Positions 36,263-44,872 of a stretch of 64,000 nt of DNA are shown here, piece after piece. The first letter of the stretch is position 1. Every line of letters starts with the position of its first letter. Position numbers and translations under genes: made by a program. The notes under the pieces were generated by a model. The model was not told the DNA's origin, ran no database searches, and saw nothing but the letters and a program-made list of their open reading frames with translations. Source of the stretch: Exobacillus caeni (lineage in GTDB: Bacteria > Bacillota > Bacilli > Bacillales > Guptibacillaceae); the NCBI RefSeq assembly GCF_005747095.1, contig NZ_SWLG01000004.1, positions 62,001 through 126,000 on the forward strand, written 5' to 3'.

Positions 36263-37252
36263 ATGCTATATGTTGATAATGAAAACGTGATGGATGCAGG
36301 CCTGAACCTTGCAATCGAGGAATATATCTTAAAAGAATTTGATCCGGAAGAAACATATCTTTTGTTCTACTCAATGGATCCAACAGTAATTGTCGGGAAG
36401 AACCAGAACACGATAGAACAAATTAACACCGATTATATCGAAGAGAACGATGTTGCTGTTATACGCAGGCTTTCAGGCGGAGGTGCGGTATACAACGATC
36501 CGGGAAACTTAAGCTTTAGCTTTATTACAAAGGATGACGGCAACAGCTTCAATAACTATAAAAAGTTTACGGACCCGGTTATAAAGGCGTTAAAAAAACT
36601 CGGTGTAGAAGCTGAGCTAAGCGGGAGAAACGATATCCTGGTCGGCGGAAAAAAGATATCGGGAAATGCCCAGTTCTTTACAAGGGGGCGGATGTACAGC
36701 CACGGCACCCTTATGTTCGATGTGAACCTTGAAAACGTCGTGAAAGCATTGAAAGTAAACAAGGAGAAAATTGAGTCAAAAGGAATTAAATCGATTCGAA
36801 GCAGGGTAACAAATATTAGCGAACATATGGATGAAAAGATTAGCCGTGAGGAATTTAAAGAAACGCTGCTTCGTTACATATTCGAAGGATCGGATGAAAT
36901 TCCTACTTACAAGCTTTCGGATGGTGACTGGAAAAAGGTTAAAGAGATTGCGGAAAAACGTTATAAAAACTGGGATTGGAACTTTGGTAAGTCACCTAAG
37001 TTTAATGTCCAGCATTCAAAACGCTTTCCGATCGGATCGATCGATATTCGTTTAGAGGTTAAAAAAGGAAGGATCGAAGCCTGTACAATCTTTGGCGATT
37101 TCTTTGGGGTCGGAGATGTAAAGGAAATTGAAGAGCGGCTGCTGGGTGTACGGTATGAACGTTCTTCTATTGAAGAAGCGTTAAAGGATATCGATGTATC
37201 ACATTATTTTGGGAACGTTTCAAAGCAGGAATTTATCCAGCTGGTCTATTAG
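36263..37252 (+). CDS. lplJ: Lipoate-protein ligase LplJ
   Basis: LplJ activates free lipoate with ATP and attaches it to the lipoyl domains of 2-oxoacid dehydrogenases and GcvH. The 329-residue protein has the signature RRLSGGGAVYNDPGNLSF (about residues 70-87), the lysine in GGKKISGNAQ (about 130) and a C-terminal accessory domain. Length equals B. subtilis LplJ. ATG 36263 is preferred over the adjacent TTG at 36260. The lipoylated E2 encoded at 61910 is a natural client. Confidence 0.92.
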   Translation: MLYVDNENVMDAGLNLAIEEYILKEFDPEETYLLFYSMDPTVIVGKNQNTIEQINTDYIEENDVAVIRRLSGGGAVYNDPGNLSFSFITKDDGNSFNNYKKFTDPVIKALKKLGVEAELSGRNDILVGGKKISGNAQFFTRGRMYSHGTLMFDVNLENVVKALKVNKEKIESKGIKSIRSRVTNISEHMDEKISREEFKETLLRYIFEGSDEIPTYKLSDGDWKKVKEIAEKRYKNWDWNFGKSPKFNVQHSKRFPIGSIDIRLEVKKGRIEACTIFGDFFGVGDVKEIEERLLGVRYERSSIEEALKDIDVSHYFGNVSKQEFIQLVY

Positions 37253-37298
37253 AAGAGGATAATATACAATTCAGTGTTGCTATTGAAAGGAGCGCAAA

Positions 37299-37832
37299 GT
37301 GAACATTCATTTTTCAAAGTTAACCGAGCCTAACCCCGGCGTTGTGGACGTTTTTAACCGATGGGAGAACGATCCTGACTTAATCCCGTTAACTCGTCCC
37401 AATCAAAACAGGGCAGAATTGGAACGACAGGAAATCATAACAGCGGAACGGCTGAAACAACGTCTTGAAAATAACCATATCTACCTGATTTTTCTGGAAA
37501 ACAGGCTGGTCGGCGAAATGAACTACATGATTGATCCGCAACATCTTTTTAAGAAGGAGCAAGGAACCGCCTGGCTGGGGATAACGATTGGTGAGCATGA
37601 AGGACGGGGCAGGGGGATAGGTCACATTGCCATACATTATTTAGAAGAACAGATGATGCAGCAAGGCCTTAATCGTGTTGAACTCGGTGTGTTTGAATTT
37701 AATTTGCAGGCACAAAAGCTATATCAAAAATTGGGCTACCAGGAAATCGGAAGGATCGAAAGGTTTACTTTCTGGAAAGATAAAATGTGGTCAGATATTC
37801 GCATGGAGAAATACTTGAAAGGTAAAGTGTAA
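37299..37832 (+). CDS. GNAT family N-acetyltransferase
   Basis: The 177-residue GNAT protein carries the acetyl-CoA loop GEHEGRGRGIGHIA (about residues 97-110; R/Q-x-x-G-x-G/A type) and the C-terminal QKLYQKLGYQEIG segment typical of RimJ/RimL-like and aminoglycoside-type acetyltransferases. Start is GTG behind AAAGGAG. It follows lplJ by 46 bases, possibly co-transcribed. The acceptor substrate is unknown. Confidence 0.8.
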   Translation: MNIHFSKLTEPNPGVVDVFNRWENDPDLIPLTRPNQNRAELERQEIITAERLKQRLENNHIYLIFLENRLVGEMNYMIDPQHLFKKEQGTAWLGITIGEHEGRGRGIGHIAIHYLEEQMMQQGLNRVELGVFEFNLQAQKLYQKLGYQEIGRIERFTFWKDKMWSDIRMEKYLKGKV

Positions 37833-37858
37833 TCTGGAAAAAAATAGTGCAAATATAA

Positions 37859-37893
37859 AAGAGCAAACTCTCATGAAAAGGAGCTTGCTCTTA
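37859..37893. terminator. Terminator between GNAT gene and bioB
   Basis: AAGAGCAAACTC pairs with GGAGCTTGCTCTT (a few mismatches) between convergent genes. Confidence 0.7.
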
Positions 37894-37915
37894 TTCAGGT
37901 TAGTTTTTAATTAAA

Positions 37916-38923
37916 TTAAAGCGCGCATTCCTCCACTTCAAAGCCTAAGTCTTCAATCATCTGATGGTCACTTGTATATTCCGCTCCGTCGGTTGTTAAA
38001 TAATCGCCAACAAAGATAGAATTTGCTGCATATAACCCCATCACCTGCAGGGAACGCAAATTGTATTCCCGCCCTCCTGACATGCGGATTTCCTTGGATG
38101 GATTAATAAAACGGAACAATGCCAGTACTTTTAGGCAATAACGAGGGTCGAGTTCATCCATCTTCGCCATTTTAGTTCCTTCAACAGGATGTAAAAAGTT
38201 AACTGGAATGGAATCTGCATCAATCTCTCGTAACTCCATCGCCATGTCATATACGTCTTCAAACGACTCGCCCATCCCGACTATGCATCCAGAACAAGGA
38301 GAGATTCCTGCTTTTTTAACATTTTTAACGGTTTCAACCCGATGGTCATAAGTATGGGTTGTTGTAACCCTGTCATGGTGGCCTTTACTTGTATTTATAT
38401 TATGGTTATAGCGGTCAACTCCCGCCTCCTGCAGCTTTTTTGTTTTTTCCTCTGACATGATACCGAGACAGGCGCAAATTTTAAGAGGCATTTCTTGCTT
38501 GATTTCTTTTACGGCCTCCACAACTTGATCTACCTCGCGATCTGTTGCCCCGCGTCCGCTAGTAACAATACAGTATGTACCGGCTTTCCTTGCCATCGCT
38601 TCTCTTGCTCCCGCAACAAGCGTATCTTTTTCTAGAAGCGTATATTTTTTTACGTTCGTTTTTGCAAAAGCTGACTGTGCACAATAGCCGCAATCTTCCG
38701 GGCATAGTCCGCTTTTGGCATTAATGATCATATTGAGTTTCACTTTGTTTCCGTAATAGTGTTTCCTGACCCGATATGCAGCATAAAGTAAGGGCAGGAT
38801 TTCGTCATCAGGACAAGTCAATACGCTAATAGCCTGTTCTTTGGTAAGGGGAATGTCCTTTAGAGCCAGGTCGGCCAAATTATCCCAACCTACTTTAACA
38901 GGGGCTTTTAAATTTGCTTTCAT
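37916..38923 (-). CDS. bioB: Biotin synthase BioB
   Basis: BioB inserts sulfur into dethiobiotin using radical S-adenosylmethionine chemistry. The 335-residue protein has the 4Fe-4S motif Cys74, Cys78, Cys81 (CPEDCGYC) and further conserved cysteines (ICACLG, SGC) that bind the sulfur-donating 2Fe-2S cluster. Length equals B. subtilis BioB. GGAGGG precedes the ATG. No other biotin-synthesis genes adjoin it; it is divergent from bioY and both have BirA-type operators. Confidence 0.96.
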   Translation of the reverse strand: MKANLKAPVKVGWDNLADLALKDIPLTKEQAISVLTCPDDEILPLLYAAYRVRKHYYGNKVKLNMIINAKSGLCPEDCGYCAQSAFAKTNVKKYTLLEKDTLVAGAREAMARKAGTYCIVTSGRGATDREVDQVVEAVKEIKQEMPLKICACLGIMSEEKTKKLQEAGVDRYNHNINTSKGHHDRVTTTHTYDHRVETVKNVKKAGISPCSGCIVGMGESFEDVYDMAMELREIDADSIPVNFLHPVEGTKMAKMDELDPRYCLKVLALFRFINPSKEIRMSGGREYNLRSLQVMGLYAANSIFVGDYLTTDGAEYTSDHQMIEDLGFEVEECAL

Positions 38924-38939
38924 TTGTTCCCTCCATAAA

Positions 38940-39000
38940 AGTTAACTTTTTCTACGTTTTGGTTTACAATAAAATTATCACCGCCAGAAAATACTGTCAA
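38940..39000 (-). promoter_or_regulatory. bioB promoter with BirA-type operator
   Basis: On the minus strand TTGACA (38995-39000), 17 bases, TAATTT (38972-38977). The operator AGTTAACT (38940-38947), 13 bases, GGTTTACA (38961-38968) lies over the expected start of transcription. Confidence 0.8.
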
Positions 39001-39006
39001 TATATT

Positions 39007-39058
39007 AGTAAACCTATTTGCTTATTGGGTTGACATAAACGAGAAAAATTTTTACTAT
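39007..39058 (+). promoter_or_regulatory. bioY promoter with BirA-type operator
   Basis: AGTAAACC (39007-39014), 13 bases, GGTTGACA (39028-39035). Its right half contains the -35 TTGACA (39030-39035), followed by 17 bases and TACTAT (39053-39058). Same half-site spacing as the bioB operator. Confidence 0.8.
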
Positions 39059-39090
39059 TAAACTAATAATCAACTAGGAGAGATGCAATT

Positions 39091-39693
39091 ATGTCGAAAA
39101 GAAAAAAATTAAGTGCACTTGATATTACATATGCCGCCATGTTTGCTGCTTTAATGGCTGTCGGTGCAAATATTGCCCAGTTTTTGCCGATGGTCGGAGG
39201 AGTGCCGATCACATTGCAAACCTTTTTCTCCATCCTTGCCGGAGCTTTACTTGGGAGCAGGCTTGGAGCCATCTCAATGACTGTTTATATGGCGGTCGGT
39301 CTGGCTGGAGCACCGGTATTTGCTAAATTTTCTGGAGGAATTGGAACACTAGTAAGCCCTACATTTGGATTTATCTTATCTTATATTCTCGTTTCGTACG
39401 TAATCGGAAAGATGATTGAAGCGAAGAAGAACCCTGGAGTTCAAACGTTTTTATTCGCCTGTTTCGTAGGATTATTTTTAAACTATTTCCTTGGAACCAA
39501 TTACATGTTTTATGCCTATAAACTTCTAGGTATAGCGCCTGAAGGGTTTTCATATGGAATGGCATGGGGCTGGATGATGGTTCCACTGCCAAAAGATATC
39601 GTGTTAACAATTGTTGCTGCTGTCCTTTCCCCAAGAATCTACCGTGCCGTTAATAAAACCAGCAGAGGGCATGGCAGAAGAAGCGTCGCGTAA
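39091..39693 (+). CDS. bioY: Biotin transporter substrate-binding subunit BioY
   Basis: The 200-residue membrane protein has six helices and the BioY (S-component) pattern, including GGVPITLQTFF (about residues 36-46) and GSRLGAISMTVYMAVGLAGAPVF. BioY binds biotin; it works alone or with ECF modules. The B. subtilis equivalents are YhfU and YuiG. A TAGGAGAG site precedes the ATG and a terminator follows. Confidence 0.93.
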   Translation: MSKRKKLSALDITYAAMFAALMAVGANIAQFLPMVGGVPITLQTFFSILAGALLGSRLGAISMTVYMAVGLAGAPVFAKFSGGIGTLVSPTFGFILSYILVSYVIGKMIEAKKNPGVQTFLFACFVGLFLNYFLGTNYMFYAYKLLGIAPEGFSYGMAWGWMMVPLPKDIVLTIVAAVLSPRIYRAVNKTSRGHGRRSVA

Positions 39694-39707
39694 GCAATAT
39701 GACAGAG

Positions 39708-39743
39708 AACGCAGACCGCCAATTTGAACGGCGGTCTTTTTTT
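39708..39743 (+). terminator. Terminator after bioY
   Basis: AGACCGCC / GGCGGTCT stem followed by TTTTTT. Confidence 0.88.
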
Positions 39744-39830
39744 AATAGAAAAAAGAAAGTATTTAGAGGGAGAAGGAAGAGTTTATAGAACTTTTAGAGG
39801 GTTTTTAACCTGGAAAAGTTACTGCATCTC

Positions 39831-39897
39831 TTGTACTTCTGTTTTATATTCAATATAATGTATTTAGAAAATTTAAAAGTGAATGATTATTCATTCA
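39831..39897 (+). promoter_or_regulatory. lcfB promoter with a perfect FadR-type box
   Basis: TTGTAC (39831-39836), 17 bases, TATAAT (39854-39859), then the palindrome TGAATGATTATTCATTCA at 39880-39897, matching the Bacillus FadR consensus TGAATGA-N4-TCATTCA. It would block elongation unless long-chain acyl-CoA is present. Confidence 0.88.
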
Positions 39898-39935
39898 TTA
39901 AATTTATCTTCATCTTTCCACAAGGAGGAGAGCTT

Positions 39936-41471
39936 ATGAACTTAACGAGTCGGATAGAGCAGACGGCAATGAAAAATGGGAAGAAAGATGCGTATTTTTT
40001 CCAGGGTGAAACCGTTACATATAGCCAGTTGAGCAGGTATATAAGTCGGTTTGCAAACAATCTGCAGGAAGCAGGGATTCAGAAAGGCGATCATATTGCT
40101 TTAATACTGGGAAACTGTCCCGAGTTCTTAATAAGTTATTACGGCGCATTGAAAATGGGAGCGGTTGTAATTCCGATCAATCCTATTTATACACCAGATG
40201 AGATTGCTTACCTTTTACACAATGGAGATGTAAAAGCAGTGGTAACACTTGATAAAGCACTTCCGCTGGTGGAGAAACTTTCAGAACAGCTTCCAAATGT
40301 AAAGCAGGTTATTTATACAGGAAGCAAAGCGGAAGATGAAACAAGCGGACGAGTATTTTTGAAACCGTTTGCAGAAATGGTAGATGAAAATTCTAAGGAA
40401 TATGTTGCAGCAGAGGAAACGGCTGATGACGATCTTGCAGTTATTTTATATACTTCCGGTACGACAGGTAAGCCGAAGGGTGCAATGCTTACCCACAAAA
40501 ATTTGTACAGCAATGCTTCTGATACCGCTGACTATTTAAAAATCGATTCTAACGACCGGGTGATCACTGTCCTTCCAATGTTCCATGTATTCTGTATGAC
40601 TGTTGCGATGAATGCTCCTTTGATGGCAGGAGGGACATTGCTGATTATGCCTAAGTTCAGTCCAGCAGAAGTTTTTAAGGTTGCATCTGAACAAAAAGCC
40701 ACGATATTCGCGGGTGTTCCGACGATGTATAACTTCCTATATCAGTTCCCAGAAGGAAATAAAGAAGATTTCAGCGATATCCGTCTTTGTATTTCAGGCG
40801 GTGCATCGCTTCCTGTTTCGTTATTGCATCGTTTTGAGGAAAAGTTCGATGTGAGAGTCTCAGAAGGGTATGGGCTTTCAGAAGCCGCTCCGGTCACGTG
40901 TTTTAATCCACTCGATCGCCCGCGAAAGGCAGGTTCGATAGGAAAGAGTATTACGAATGTAGAAAATAAGGTAGTGAATGAACTGGGAGAAGAACTTCCT
41001 CCTAATGAAGTTGGGGAACTTGTTGTTAGAGGCCCTAACGTTATGAAAGGATATTACAAGATGCCGGAAGACACAGCCGTGACGATTAAGGACGGCTGGT
41101 TGTACACAGGAGATCTTGCGAAAATGGATGAGGATGGCTACTTTTACATTGTAGACCGTAAGAAAGATATGATTCTTGTAGGCGGGTATAACGTTTATCC
41201 AAGAGAGGTCGAAGAAGTGTTGTATAACCATCCGAATGTGGTTGAAGCAGCTGTCATTGGAGTTCCAGACCCGAATTTCGGGGAAGCGGTAAAGAGTGCA
41301 GTAGTTTCGAATGACCCTTCCCTGACCGCAGAGGAGTTAACTTCTTATTGCCGGAAACACCTTGCCAAATACAAATGCCCTACTGAAATCGAATTCTTAA
41401 AAGAATTGCCAAAGAACACGACGGGTAAAATCCTGCGTAAAGCACTTAAAGAGCAAATCACAAATCATTAA
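39936..41471 (+). CDS. lcfB: Long-chain acyl-CoA ligase LcfB
   Basis: LcfB activates fatty acids to acyl-CoA via an acyl-adenylate. The 511-residue protein has the AMP motif [13 protein letters not shown] (about residue 168), the [11 protein letters not shown] segment, the [22 protein letters not shown] hinge and the C-terminal catalytic Lys in [10 protein letters not shown]. Length and position near yhfI and lplJ match B. subtilis LcfB (YhfL). The frame is open 35 codons upstream, but AAGGAGGAG precedes ATG 39936. The FadR box upstream makes it part of the fatty-acid degradation regulon. Confidence 0.9.
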   Translation: MNLTSRIEQTAMKNGKKDAYFFQGETVTYSQLSRYISRFANNLQEAGIQKGDHIALILGNCPEFLISYYGALKMGAVVIPINPIYTPDEIAYLLHNGDVKAVVTLDKALPLVEKLSEQLPNVKQVIYTGSKAEDETSGRVFLKPFAEMVDENSKEYVAAEETADDDLAVILYTSGTTGKPKGAMLTHKNLYSNASDTADYLKIDSNDRVITVLPMFHVFCMTVAMNAPLMAGGTLLIMPKFSPAEVFKVASEQKATIFAGVPTMYNFLYQFPEGNKEDFSDIRLCISGGASLPVSLLHRFEEKFDVRVSEGYGLSEAAPVTCFNPLDRPRKAGSIGKSITNVENKVVNELGEELPPNEVGELVVRGPNVMKGYYKMPEDTAVTIKDGWLYTGDLAKMDEDGYFYIVDRKKDMILVGGYNVYPREVEEVLYNHPNVVEAAVIGVPDPNFGEAVKSAVVSNDPSLTAEELTSYCRKHLAKYKCPTEIEFLKELPKNTTGKILRKALKEQITNH

Positions 41472-41478
41472 CGAAATT

Positions 41479-41508
41479 GCCCCTATCTAATAAGGTGGGG
41501 GCTTTTTT
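41479..41508 (+). terminator. Terminator after lcfB
   Basis: GCCCC...GGGGGC stem followed by TTTTTT. Confidence 0.8.
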
Positions 41509-41551
41509 CTTTCTGCAAACCCAAAATATTTTCAGAAAATATAAAATACAT

Positions 41552-41599
41552 TTGAAAATAGTATTACATTATTCTATAATAACGTTAAATAAACGTAAT
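41552..41599 (+). promoter_or_regulatory. paa operon promoter and shared operator motif, site 1
   Basis: TTGAAA (41552-41557), 17 bases, TATAAT (41575-41580), followed at once by AACGTTAAATAAACGTAAT (41581-41599), an ACGTT/AACGT inverted repeat. Nearly the same arrangement is found at 54590-54638 and 58163-58210. Confidence 0.8.
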
Positions 41600-41619
41600 A
41601 TATATTAGGTGGTGATATT

Positions 41620-42591
41620 GTGAGGGCGGATGTATTATTTGAAGACATGACCGAAGAAGAAAAGTATGAGCATTTCATGGATCGAATCGATGCCGGAGAA
41701 AAAATTGAGGCCGATGACTGGATGCCTGAGGATTACAGAGAATCGTTGATTCGCTTGATTGCAATGCATGGAATTAGTGAGATCATGGGGGCTCTTCCAG
41801 AAAAAGAGTGGGTTCCAAAAGCGCCGACATTGCACCGAAAGCTTGCGATCATGGCGAAAGTTCAGGATGAAATGGGACACGGGCAGCTTTTGCTTAGAGT
41901 AGCGGAAGATTTAATGGCTCCGCTGGGAAAGAACCGTGAAAATATTATGCAAGACTTATTTTCTGGAAGACTAAAGTTCCACAATGTGTTTCATATGAAA
42001 GCCCCTACATGGGGAGACGCAGGTATTATCGCATGGCTTGTCGACGGGGCTGCGATCATCTCGCAAACGATGATGCTAACGACTTCTTATGGACCGTATG
42101 GAAGGGCGTTAAAACGAATTTGTGCTGAAGAGGTGTTCCATGCCCAGCATGGTGAAAGTATTATCCTTGCGATGGCTGAAGGGAACGAAGAGCAGAGGCA
42201 GATGCTGCAGGACTCTTTAAATCGCTGGTGGACTGCATTACTGATGTTTTTCGGACCAAAATCAAAGGAAAACACAGGTTCTTCTCACCAGGATAAAAAT
42301 ATCCGTTATAAGCTTAGGACAAAAACGAACGAAGAGCTTCGACAGGAATTCCTTACAAAATATGTGCCGCGAATCTGGGCGCTGGGATTAACGATTCCGG
42401 ATGAAACACTGCACTTTGACGAAGAAGAGAAGCTCTGGAAATACAGGGATCCCGATTGGAACGAATTTAAGCAGATCGTTACCGGTAACGGGCCGCAATC
42501 AAAGGAAAGATTAGAGCTTAGAAGAGATTCTTATGAAAATACAAGATGGGTTCGCGAAGCGCTGAGCAGCCAGAAAAAGGCTGCGATCTAG
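41620..42591 (+). CDS. paaA: Phenylacetyl-CoA epoxidase subunit PaaA
   Basis: PaaA is the catalytic di-iron subunit of the oxygenase that epoxidises the ring of phenylacetyl-CoA. The 323-residue helical protein contains the ligand helices with KVQDEMGHGQLLLRVAEDL (Glu and His, about residues 82-100) and CAEEVFHAQHGESI (about 168-181). Start is GTG behind AGGTGGTGAT. It is the first gene of a run of eleven or so genes on one strand, with paaB 26 bases downstream. Confidence 0.95.
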   Translation: MRADVLFEDMTEEEKYEHFMDRIDAGEKIEADDWMPEDYRESLIRLIAMHGISEIMGALPEKEWVPKAPTLHRKLAIMAKVQDEMGHGQLLLRVAEDLMAPLGKNRENIMQDLFSGRLKFHNVFHMKAPTWGDAGIIAWLVDGAAIISQTMMLTTSYGPYGRALKRICAEEVFHAQHGESIILAMAEGNEEQRQMLQDSLNRWWTALLMFFGPKSKENTGSSHQDKNIRYKLRTKTNEELRQEFLTKYVPRIWALGLTIPDETLHFDEEEKLWKYRDPDWNEFKQIVTGNGPQSKERLELRRDSYENTRWVREALSSQKKAAI

Positions 42592-42617
42592 CGGAACAGG
42601 CATAAAGGAGGATGAAC

Positions 42618-42962
42618 GTGAGCGATATGTCAGGAAGCGACTTTTACCAGGAATTTGAAGTGTTTAGTAAAAAGAAAGATACATCACCGATGCAATACCA
42701 GTTCAGCTTGCTAGCCCCAAATCATGAGCTTGCGCTTGTAATGGCAAAAGAAAACTTTTTCAGAAGGGAGCCTGTAGCGGATATCTGGGTCGTGAAGCGT
42801 TCTGACATACGAAAGCTGACACAAACGGAACGCGAAGGCTTGAAAAAGCTCGACAAAGATTATCGTGAGACAAAAGGCTACGGTTACCTGAAGAAAAAAT
42901 GGCGGCAGTATGAGCAGGAACAATTTACAGAAGCCGACATTATGGGAGGAGGGAAATCATGA
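42618..42962 (+). CDS. paaB: Phenylacetyl-CoA epoxidase subunit PaaB
   Basis: The small bridging subunit of the epoxidase, 114 residues, with the EFEVFSKKKDTSPMQYQFSLLAP start and ALVMAKENFFRREPVADIWVV segment of the family, given here by its core FFRREPVADIWVV. The start GTG 42618 is six bases behind AGGAGG; an ATG six bases earlier is too close to that site. It overlaps paaC by four bases (ATGA). Confidence 0.92.
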   Translation: MSDMSGSDFYQEFEVFSKKKDTSPMQYQFSLLAPNHELALVMAKENFFRREPVADIWVVKRSDIRKLTQTEREGLKKLDKDYRETKGYGYLKKKWRQYEQEQFTEADIMGGGKS

Positions 42963-43783
42963 GAACCTATGAAACTGCAGAAGAAGCACTAGAGTCGCCA
43001 GAATACAATGAAGCATTGACTGAACTACTGTTTCAACTTGCTGACGATGATTTCCTTCTTGCATATAGAGGCTCCGAATGGCTTGGTCTTGCACCGCATA
43101 TTGAAGAAGACGTCGCTTTCTCTTCGATCAACCAGGATATGATGGGCCACGCTACCCTTTATTATAAGAGGCTTGAAGAACTTGGCGAGGGAAAAGCGGA
43201 TGATTTAAGCCACTTAAGAAGCCCGGAGAAGTTCAGGAACGCCGTATTGCTTGAACTGCCCAACGGAACCGGTAACTATCTGGAAAAGCCTAACTACGAT
43301 TGGGCCTTTGCTGTAGTCAGAAATTACTTTTATACACTGGCTAAGAAGATCAAGCTCGAATCCTTGAAAACTTCTTCATATGTACCGTTGCAGCATACAG
43401 CAAGAAAGGTACTGATGGAAGTTAACTATCATTTGATGCATTGGGAAACATGGTTTAATCAACTGATCCAGAGCACAGAAGAAGCACATAAAAGAATGAA
43501 AAACGCCATCGATCAGGTCTGGGAAGAATTTATGGGCGTCCTGTCTACTGGTGACAAGGGCGATGTTATGGCCCGATCAGGAATCATCGAAGACGAGGAG
43601 ACAATAAAGAAACGCTGGATAAGCAAAGTGGAAAGCGTCTTTACCCAGAGCGGATTGCATCTAAAAGAGAAACCGCAAATGAAGAGTGGAAACGGAAGAA
43701 ACGGCGAGCATACGCCAACCCTTGAGAGCGCTTTAGACACATTATCTGAAGTTTATCGAAAAGCACCTGCTCAAGGGTGGTAA
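42959..43783 (+). CDS. paaC: Phenylacetyl-CoA epoxidase subunit PaaC
   Basis: PaaC is the non-catalytic structural partner of PaaA, a helical bundle related to it. The 274-residue product has LLAYRGSEWLGLAPHIEEDVAFSSINQDMMGHA at the expected position, recognised by RGSEWLGLAPHIEEDVA, and HLMHWETWFNQL near residue 160. Translation is coupled to paaB. Confidence 0.92.
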   Translation: MRTYETAEEALESPEYNEALTELLFQLADDDFLLAYRGSEWLGLAPHIEEDVAFSSINQDMMGHATLYYKRLEELGEGKADDLSHLRSPEKFRNAVLLELPNGTGNYLEKPNYDWAFAVVRNYFYTLAKKIKLESLKTSSYVPLQHTARKVLMEVNYHLMHWETWFNQLIQSTEEAHKRMKNAIDQVWEEFMGVLSTGDKGDVMARSGIIEDEETIKKRWISKVESVFTQSGLHLKEKPQMKSGNGRNGEHTPTLESALDTLSEVYRKAPAQGW

Positions 43784-43815
43784 GAAAACAATTATATAAG
43801 GAAGGAGGAAAAGAA

Positions 43816-44310
43816 ATGATCACCAGTGACCGATTAAAAGAAACCGTTTACAGGGAGTTGAAAAAAGTCGAAGATCCTGAAATCACCTCTGTCAGCATCC
43901 TTGACCTCGGAATGGTCGATGACGTTATCGTCCAGGAAAAAGAAGCGGTAATCCAAGTACTTCCGACGTTCTCCGGCTGTCCTGCACTCGATTTGATCAA
44001 AAAGAGAATTGAAGAAGCAGCACTAAAGGTAGGAGGGGTTGAAACGGTTAACGTGCAGTTTGTGTATGATCCGCCATGGACGACAGACCGCATCACCGAG
44101 GAAGGACGGGAACAGCTCAAGCAATTTGGGATCGCACCTCCTCCTTCCGACCATATTGATGGTGAGCCATGGCATGTGGACTGCCCATACTGTGGCTCCA
44201 CATACACAACAATGGAAAACATCTTCGGTCCAACAGCATGCCGAAGCATCCTGTACTGCAAATCCTGCAAAAACCCATTCGAAGCAATGAAACCAGTCGC
44301 AAACCTATAA
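43816..44310 (+). CDS. paaD: PaaD, metal-sulfur assembly protein of the epoxidase system
   Basis: The 164-residue protein has an N-terminal MIP18/DUF59 domain (about residues 8-85, with DPEITSVSILDLGMV and a conserved FSGCPA) and a C-terminal zinc-ribbon-like part with CPYCGS and CKSC. PaaD is thought to serve the iron centres of the epoxidase or its reductase. The reading frame extends 13 codons up into paaC, but AAGGAGGAAAAG precedes ATG 43816. No paaE reductase gene follows. Confidence 0.92.
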   Translation: MITSDRLKETVYRELKKVEDPEITSVSILDLGMVDDVIVQEKEAVIQVLPTFSGCPALDLIKKRIEEAALKVGGVETVNVQFVYDPPWTTDRITEEGREQLKQFGIAPPPSDHIDGEPWHVDCPYCGSTYTTMENIFGPTACRSILYCKSCKNPFEAMKPVANL

Positions 44311-44342
44311 AACTACTGGTTTCACCAGAAGGTTTTCAGAGG

Positions 44343-44504
44343 AAGGTTTTATAAGACCACAGAGCCCAGCATCTTTGCTCCCCTAAAAAATAGATTGCCA
44401 AATCTATTTAGCAGGAGCGTAAGCGATAGACTTTTATGTGATCAAGACTGCGTCAAGCTCGCTTGTAAGAAGGCTTGAACACATAAAAGTCGCCGGGGAG
44501 CAAG
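44343..44504 (+). repeat. Structured interspersed repeat, copy A
   Basis: This 160-base element between paaD and the EthD gene folds into two hairpins: AAATAGATT/AAATCTATT near 44387-44410, and GACTTTTATGTG with its complement CACATAAAAGTC (about 44428-44492), whose loop holds CAAGCTCGCTTGTAAG. The 5' GCTCCCC can pair either with AGGAGC after the first hairpin or with GGGGAGC at the 3' end. Copies occur at 50171-50331 and 57911-58077. Confidence 0.7.
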
Positions 44505-44551
44505 ATAGGTTATAGAATGCTAACTAAAACAAAAAACAAGGAGTGTTACAA

Positions 44552-44872
44552 ATGGTAAAAATGATCGCACTGTACAAACAACCGGAAAACAAAGAACAAT
44601 TCGACGAGCACTACTTCAACGTCCACGGCCCGATCACTGAAAAAATCCCGGGCCTTCAAAAAATGGAAGTTACTAAAATCGTAGGCTCTCCGATGGGAGA
44701 CAGCGAATACTACCTGCTTTGTGAAATGTACTATGAAAGCCACGAAGCAATGAAAAAGGCAATGAAAACAGACGAAGCAAAAGCATCAGGAAAAGACCTC
44801 ATGTCCTTCGCAGGCGACCTTGTAACACTCATGTTCGGAGAAGAAGTACATGAAGAAGCAAATGCAAAATAA
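44552..44872 (+). CDS. EthD-domain protein in the paa operon
   Basis: The 106-residue protein has the dimeric alpha+beta barrel of the EthD family, with YKQPENKEQFDEHYFNVHGPI at its start (core: FDEHYFNVHGP, about residues 20-30) and a conserved PGLQKMEV. EthD proteins occur in many oxygenase operons, but their function is unclear; some relatives are dehydratases or isomerases of labile ring intermediates. AAGGAGTG precedes ATG 44552. The gene overlaps the next by 23 bases. Confidence 0.8.
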   Translation: MVKMIALYKQPENKEQFDEHYFNVHGPITEKIPGLQKMEVTKIVGSPMGDSEYYLLCEMYYESHEAMKKAMKTDEAKASGKDLMSFAGDLVTLMFGEEVHEEANAK

